In this document: positions 62,384 to 64,000 of the stretch, in pieces
How positions within the stretch are numbered: the first letter of the stretch is position 1
Layout of the letters: each line of letters starts with the position of its first letter
Assembly (NCBI GenBank): GCA_002457215.1
Contig: NTJZ01000013.1
Span: 27,453 to 91,452, forward strand
Source of the DNA: OM182 bacterium MED-G28
GTDB lineage: Bacteria > Pseudomonadota > Gammaproteobacteria > Pseudomonadales > Pseudohongiellaceae
Length of the DNA: 64,000 nucleotides
Direction of reading: 5' to 3'
The notes under the pieces: generated by a model
Database searches by the model: none
Seen by the model: only the letters and a program-made list of their open reading frames with translations
What the model was told of the DNA's origin: nothing
Translations under genes and position numbers: made by a program

Positions 62384-64000
62384 TTATCCGACAATTGAAC
62401 GCCAATTGTTGACCAGATACTCGGCTGTTCGCCAAGAAAGAGCCTGCACCGTAAGTGTTGGATTGCGCGACCCACTAGTTCCCATGACAGAAGCGCCGAG
62501 GACTCCCAAATTAGGCGCCTCATGAGCAAATCCCCAGCGATCGACGACGTTGGTTTCACTGTTATCACCCATGCGCGTTCCGCCATAAGCATGAGTTGAA
62601 GCACCCATAGCATTTCCTAAGCCGGTTCTAATAATTTCAATGGCGCCGGCTTCTCGATACCATTCTTCCATTCTTTCTTGAGAGAACGCTGTAACCTTTT
62701 TTTCATTATCGTGATAATGAGCAGTGATTCGGGTTACTGGGAACCCCATGGGATCTTTAACAATAGGATCTAGATCCAGATAATTATCTTCATAAGGAAG
62801 CGTCGTTTTTTGGAGATAAGCAGTATTAGCCCTATCAGCATTTTCCATAATAAATTTTTTCCAATCCGAACCCCAGTTCCGAACTCTGCCAAAAGTGCTC
62901 ATTTTAGCTGCGCTCATGGGTTTTCTATCTGTGTGTACCCAAAGATTGGCACCACCGATAAAATCCATATCCGCGTGATCGAAGTTGTCGTCAGCCCAAT
63001 CATCAATAGCCACACCTTGCGCTGGTAATCCATACCAGTTGCGCAAATCATTGGGAAACAAGGCCAGCACAGGGGATCCCTGGTGATGACTTAAGTAGTG
63101 TCTGCCTACCTGGCCAGAATTATTCACTAAACCATTAGGGAATGCGCGAGATTTGGAAAGTTGTAAGAGACGAACATTTTCATACGCGTAACTTGCCACA
63201 AGAACTACATCCGCTGGTTGGAAAAAAGATTCGCTTCCTTTTACATAATCGACACCAGTTACTTTCCCATTGTTATCTGTGACGATGTTGGTGACACGAG
63301 CAAAAGTAACTACGTCCAAGTTGCCAGAATCAATGGCCTTTGGAATGGTAGTAAACGCAGTAGAACTTTTCGCTTGCACATGACAGCCACCTTTATTGCA
63401 AAACCCATGGTACTGACAAGGTGGTCGACCATCATAAAGCTCACTAGTTATCGCAGCCGGTCCTTGGAATGGATTCCAATCAAGTTTGCGGGCAGCGTCC
63501 CCCATCAACTCTGTAAATGGCGACGAGCGAAGCGGGCGCATGGGGTATTCGCTTTGGCGCTCTCCTTCAAATATGTTGCCGGCTTTGTTAATAGATCCTT
63601 TGACATTGCCAGCCTGTCCCGATATCCCAACTGAATACTCGACTTTTTCATAAAACGGTTCTAGCTCTTCATAGCCAAAAGGCCAATCTTCAACTGTAGA
63701 ACCTGCAGGAATCCGATCTGCCCCGTAACGCTCTCGGGTAGCACTGACGACATTGAAATCCCAAGGGTTAAGTCGCCAGCTCTGGGCCCAATAATGCATG
63801 GTAGTGCCGCCGACAGCATTCATCATTGGATGACCACCCTGTACCGCTTCATCATTTGAAGTAGCCCGCACTGTAGGCGCTTCGGTGGCCGCTTTTTGAA
63901 CTGCCTGGGGCCAATTGCGCGCTCCATTACGTAACTCATCCGGCGCAAAATCTCTTGGGCTTAACCAACCACCTGCCTCTAGTCCAATTACTTTTAACCC
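62384..64000 (-). CDS. GMC oxidoreductase, gluconate dehydrogenase type (5' end cut)
   Basis: FAD-dependent glucose-methanol-choline family oxidoreductase, 539 codons visible; the frame stays open to the window edge, so the start and the first GxGxxG lie outside. The edge codons give VIGLEAGGW, the end of the FAD ADP-binding strand. Then MMNAVGGTTMHYWAQS (FAD), CQYHGFCNKGGCHVQAKSS (Cys-rich loop), the catalytic His in STHAYGGTRMGD and Asn in GSRNPTLT near the C-terminus. Closest to the large subunit of FAD-gluconate dehydrogenase type. Oxidises an alcohol or sugar acid. The small subunit, if any, lies outside. Confidence 0.9.
   Translation of the reverse strand, partial: GLKVIGLEAGGWLSPRDFAPDELRNGARNWPQAVQKAATEAPTVRATSNDEAVQGGHPMMNAVGGTTMHYWAQSWRLNPWDFNVVSATRERYGADRIPAGSTVEDWPFGYEELEPFYEKVEYSVGISGQAGNVKGSINKAGNIFEGERQSEYPMRPLRSSPFTELMGDAARKLDWNPFQGPAAITSELYDGRPPCQYHGFCNKGGCHVQAKSSTAFTTIPKAIDSGNLDVVTFARVTNIVTDNNGKVTGVDYVKGSESFFQPADVVLVASYAYENVRLLQLSKSRAFPNGLVNNSGQVGRHYLSHHQGSPVLALFPNDLRNWYGLPAQGVAIDDWADDNFDHADMDFIGGANLWVHTDRKPMSAAKMSTFGRVRNWGSDWKKFIMENADRANTAYLQKTTLPYEDNYLDLDPIVKDPMGFPVTRITAHYHDNEKKVTAFSQERMEEWYREAGAIEIIRTGLGNAMGASTHAYGGTRMGDNSETNVVDRWGFAHEAPNLGVLGASVMGTSGSRNPTLTVQALSWRTAEYLVNNWRSIVG

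Noticed and set aside
63218..63634. 138-codon plus-strand frame
   Set aside because: Antisense shadow of the GMC oxidoreductase gene.
1..64000. tRNA, rRNA, CRISPR arrays, transposons, prophage, toxin-antitoxin pairs
   Set aside because: Looked for by eye and not found; no direct repeats of insertion-sequence type noticed.

Overview
The window looks like chromosomal DNA of a Gram-negative gammaproteobacterium-like organism, probably marine and heterotrophic. This is an inference from gene content: a TonB-dependent receptor, an RND pump, many lipoproteins, a sodium/solute symporter, a sulfatase, and moderate GC by eye. Species cannot be named. I see no rRNA, tRNA, CRISPR, transposase or phage gene. 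About 48 protein genes fill the window, and about 32 of them carry a Sec, Tat or lipoprotein export signal, so most of the encoded biochemistry is predicted to be in the envelope.

Layout. 1-5.1 kb: a beta-propeller (NHL) protein resembling peptidyl-hydroxyglycine lyase (PAL) stands divergent to an operon of two cytochrome c / copper-monooxygenase (PHM-like) fusions and an unknown secreted protein, closed by a clear terminator. 5.2-10.3 kb: acyl-CoA synthetase, an exported methyltransferase-like protein, and an orphan CoxL-type molybdenum hydroxylase subunit. 10.3-18.1 kb, minus strand: a second PAL-like NHL protein, the first of four paralogous secreted CHEGN proteins, a TonB-dependent receptor, a class III aminotransferase and a sodium/solute symporter. 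18.2-25.7 kb: Tat-exported amidohydrolase, a cyanophycin-synthetase relative whose two active sites both look altered, a LysE-type exporter, a lipoprotein sulfatase, a YCII protein and an esterase.

25.9-36.3 kb, plus strand: kelch protein, then a run of DUF1592 cytochrome, DUF1552 protein, ankyrin protein, creatininase-like protein and a GH88/105-like protein, then a Tat-exported epoxide-hydrolase-like enzyme. 36.4-45.5 kb, minus strand: alpha/beta hydrolase, RND pump, adaptor, a 31-codon ORF coupled at both ends, and a FadR-type regulator with a promoter followed by tandem operators; upstream are two lipoproteins and an MFS transporter. 45.6-54.1 kb: cyclase-family protein, two more CHEGN paralogues, a TonB-C-like protein, DUF4159 and DUF6351 proteins. 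54.4-64 kb: YkgJ cysteine-cluster protein with a coupled coiled-coil protein, sialidase-like propeller, a cytochrome c'-like/HupE-like/anchor operon, DUF6152 protein with the fourth CHEGN paralogue, an acyltransferase and a GMC oxidoreductase cut by the window edge.

How the genes may work together (inference): uptake (TonB receptor, symporter), periplasmic hydrolysis and oxidation (sulfatase, esterases, amidohydrolase, heme and copper proteins, GMC enzyme), then cytosolic activation or transamination (acyl-CoA synthetase, molybdenum hydroxylase, aminotransferase). The strongest candidates for something new are the PHM-like/PAL-like set at 1-11.4 kb, the altered cyanophycin-synthetase relative, the doubly coupled small ORF in the regulator-pump operon, and the unnamed CHEGN family.
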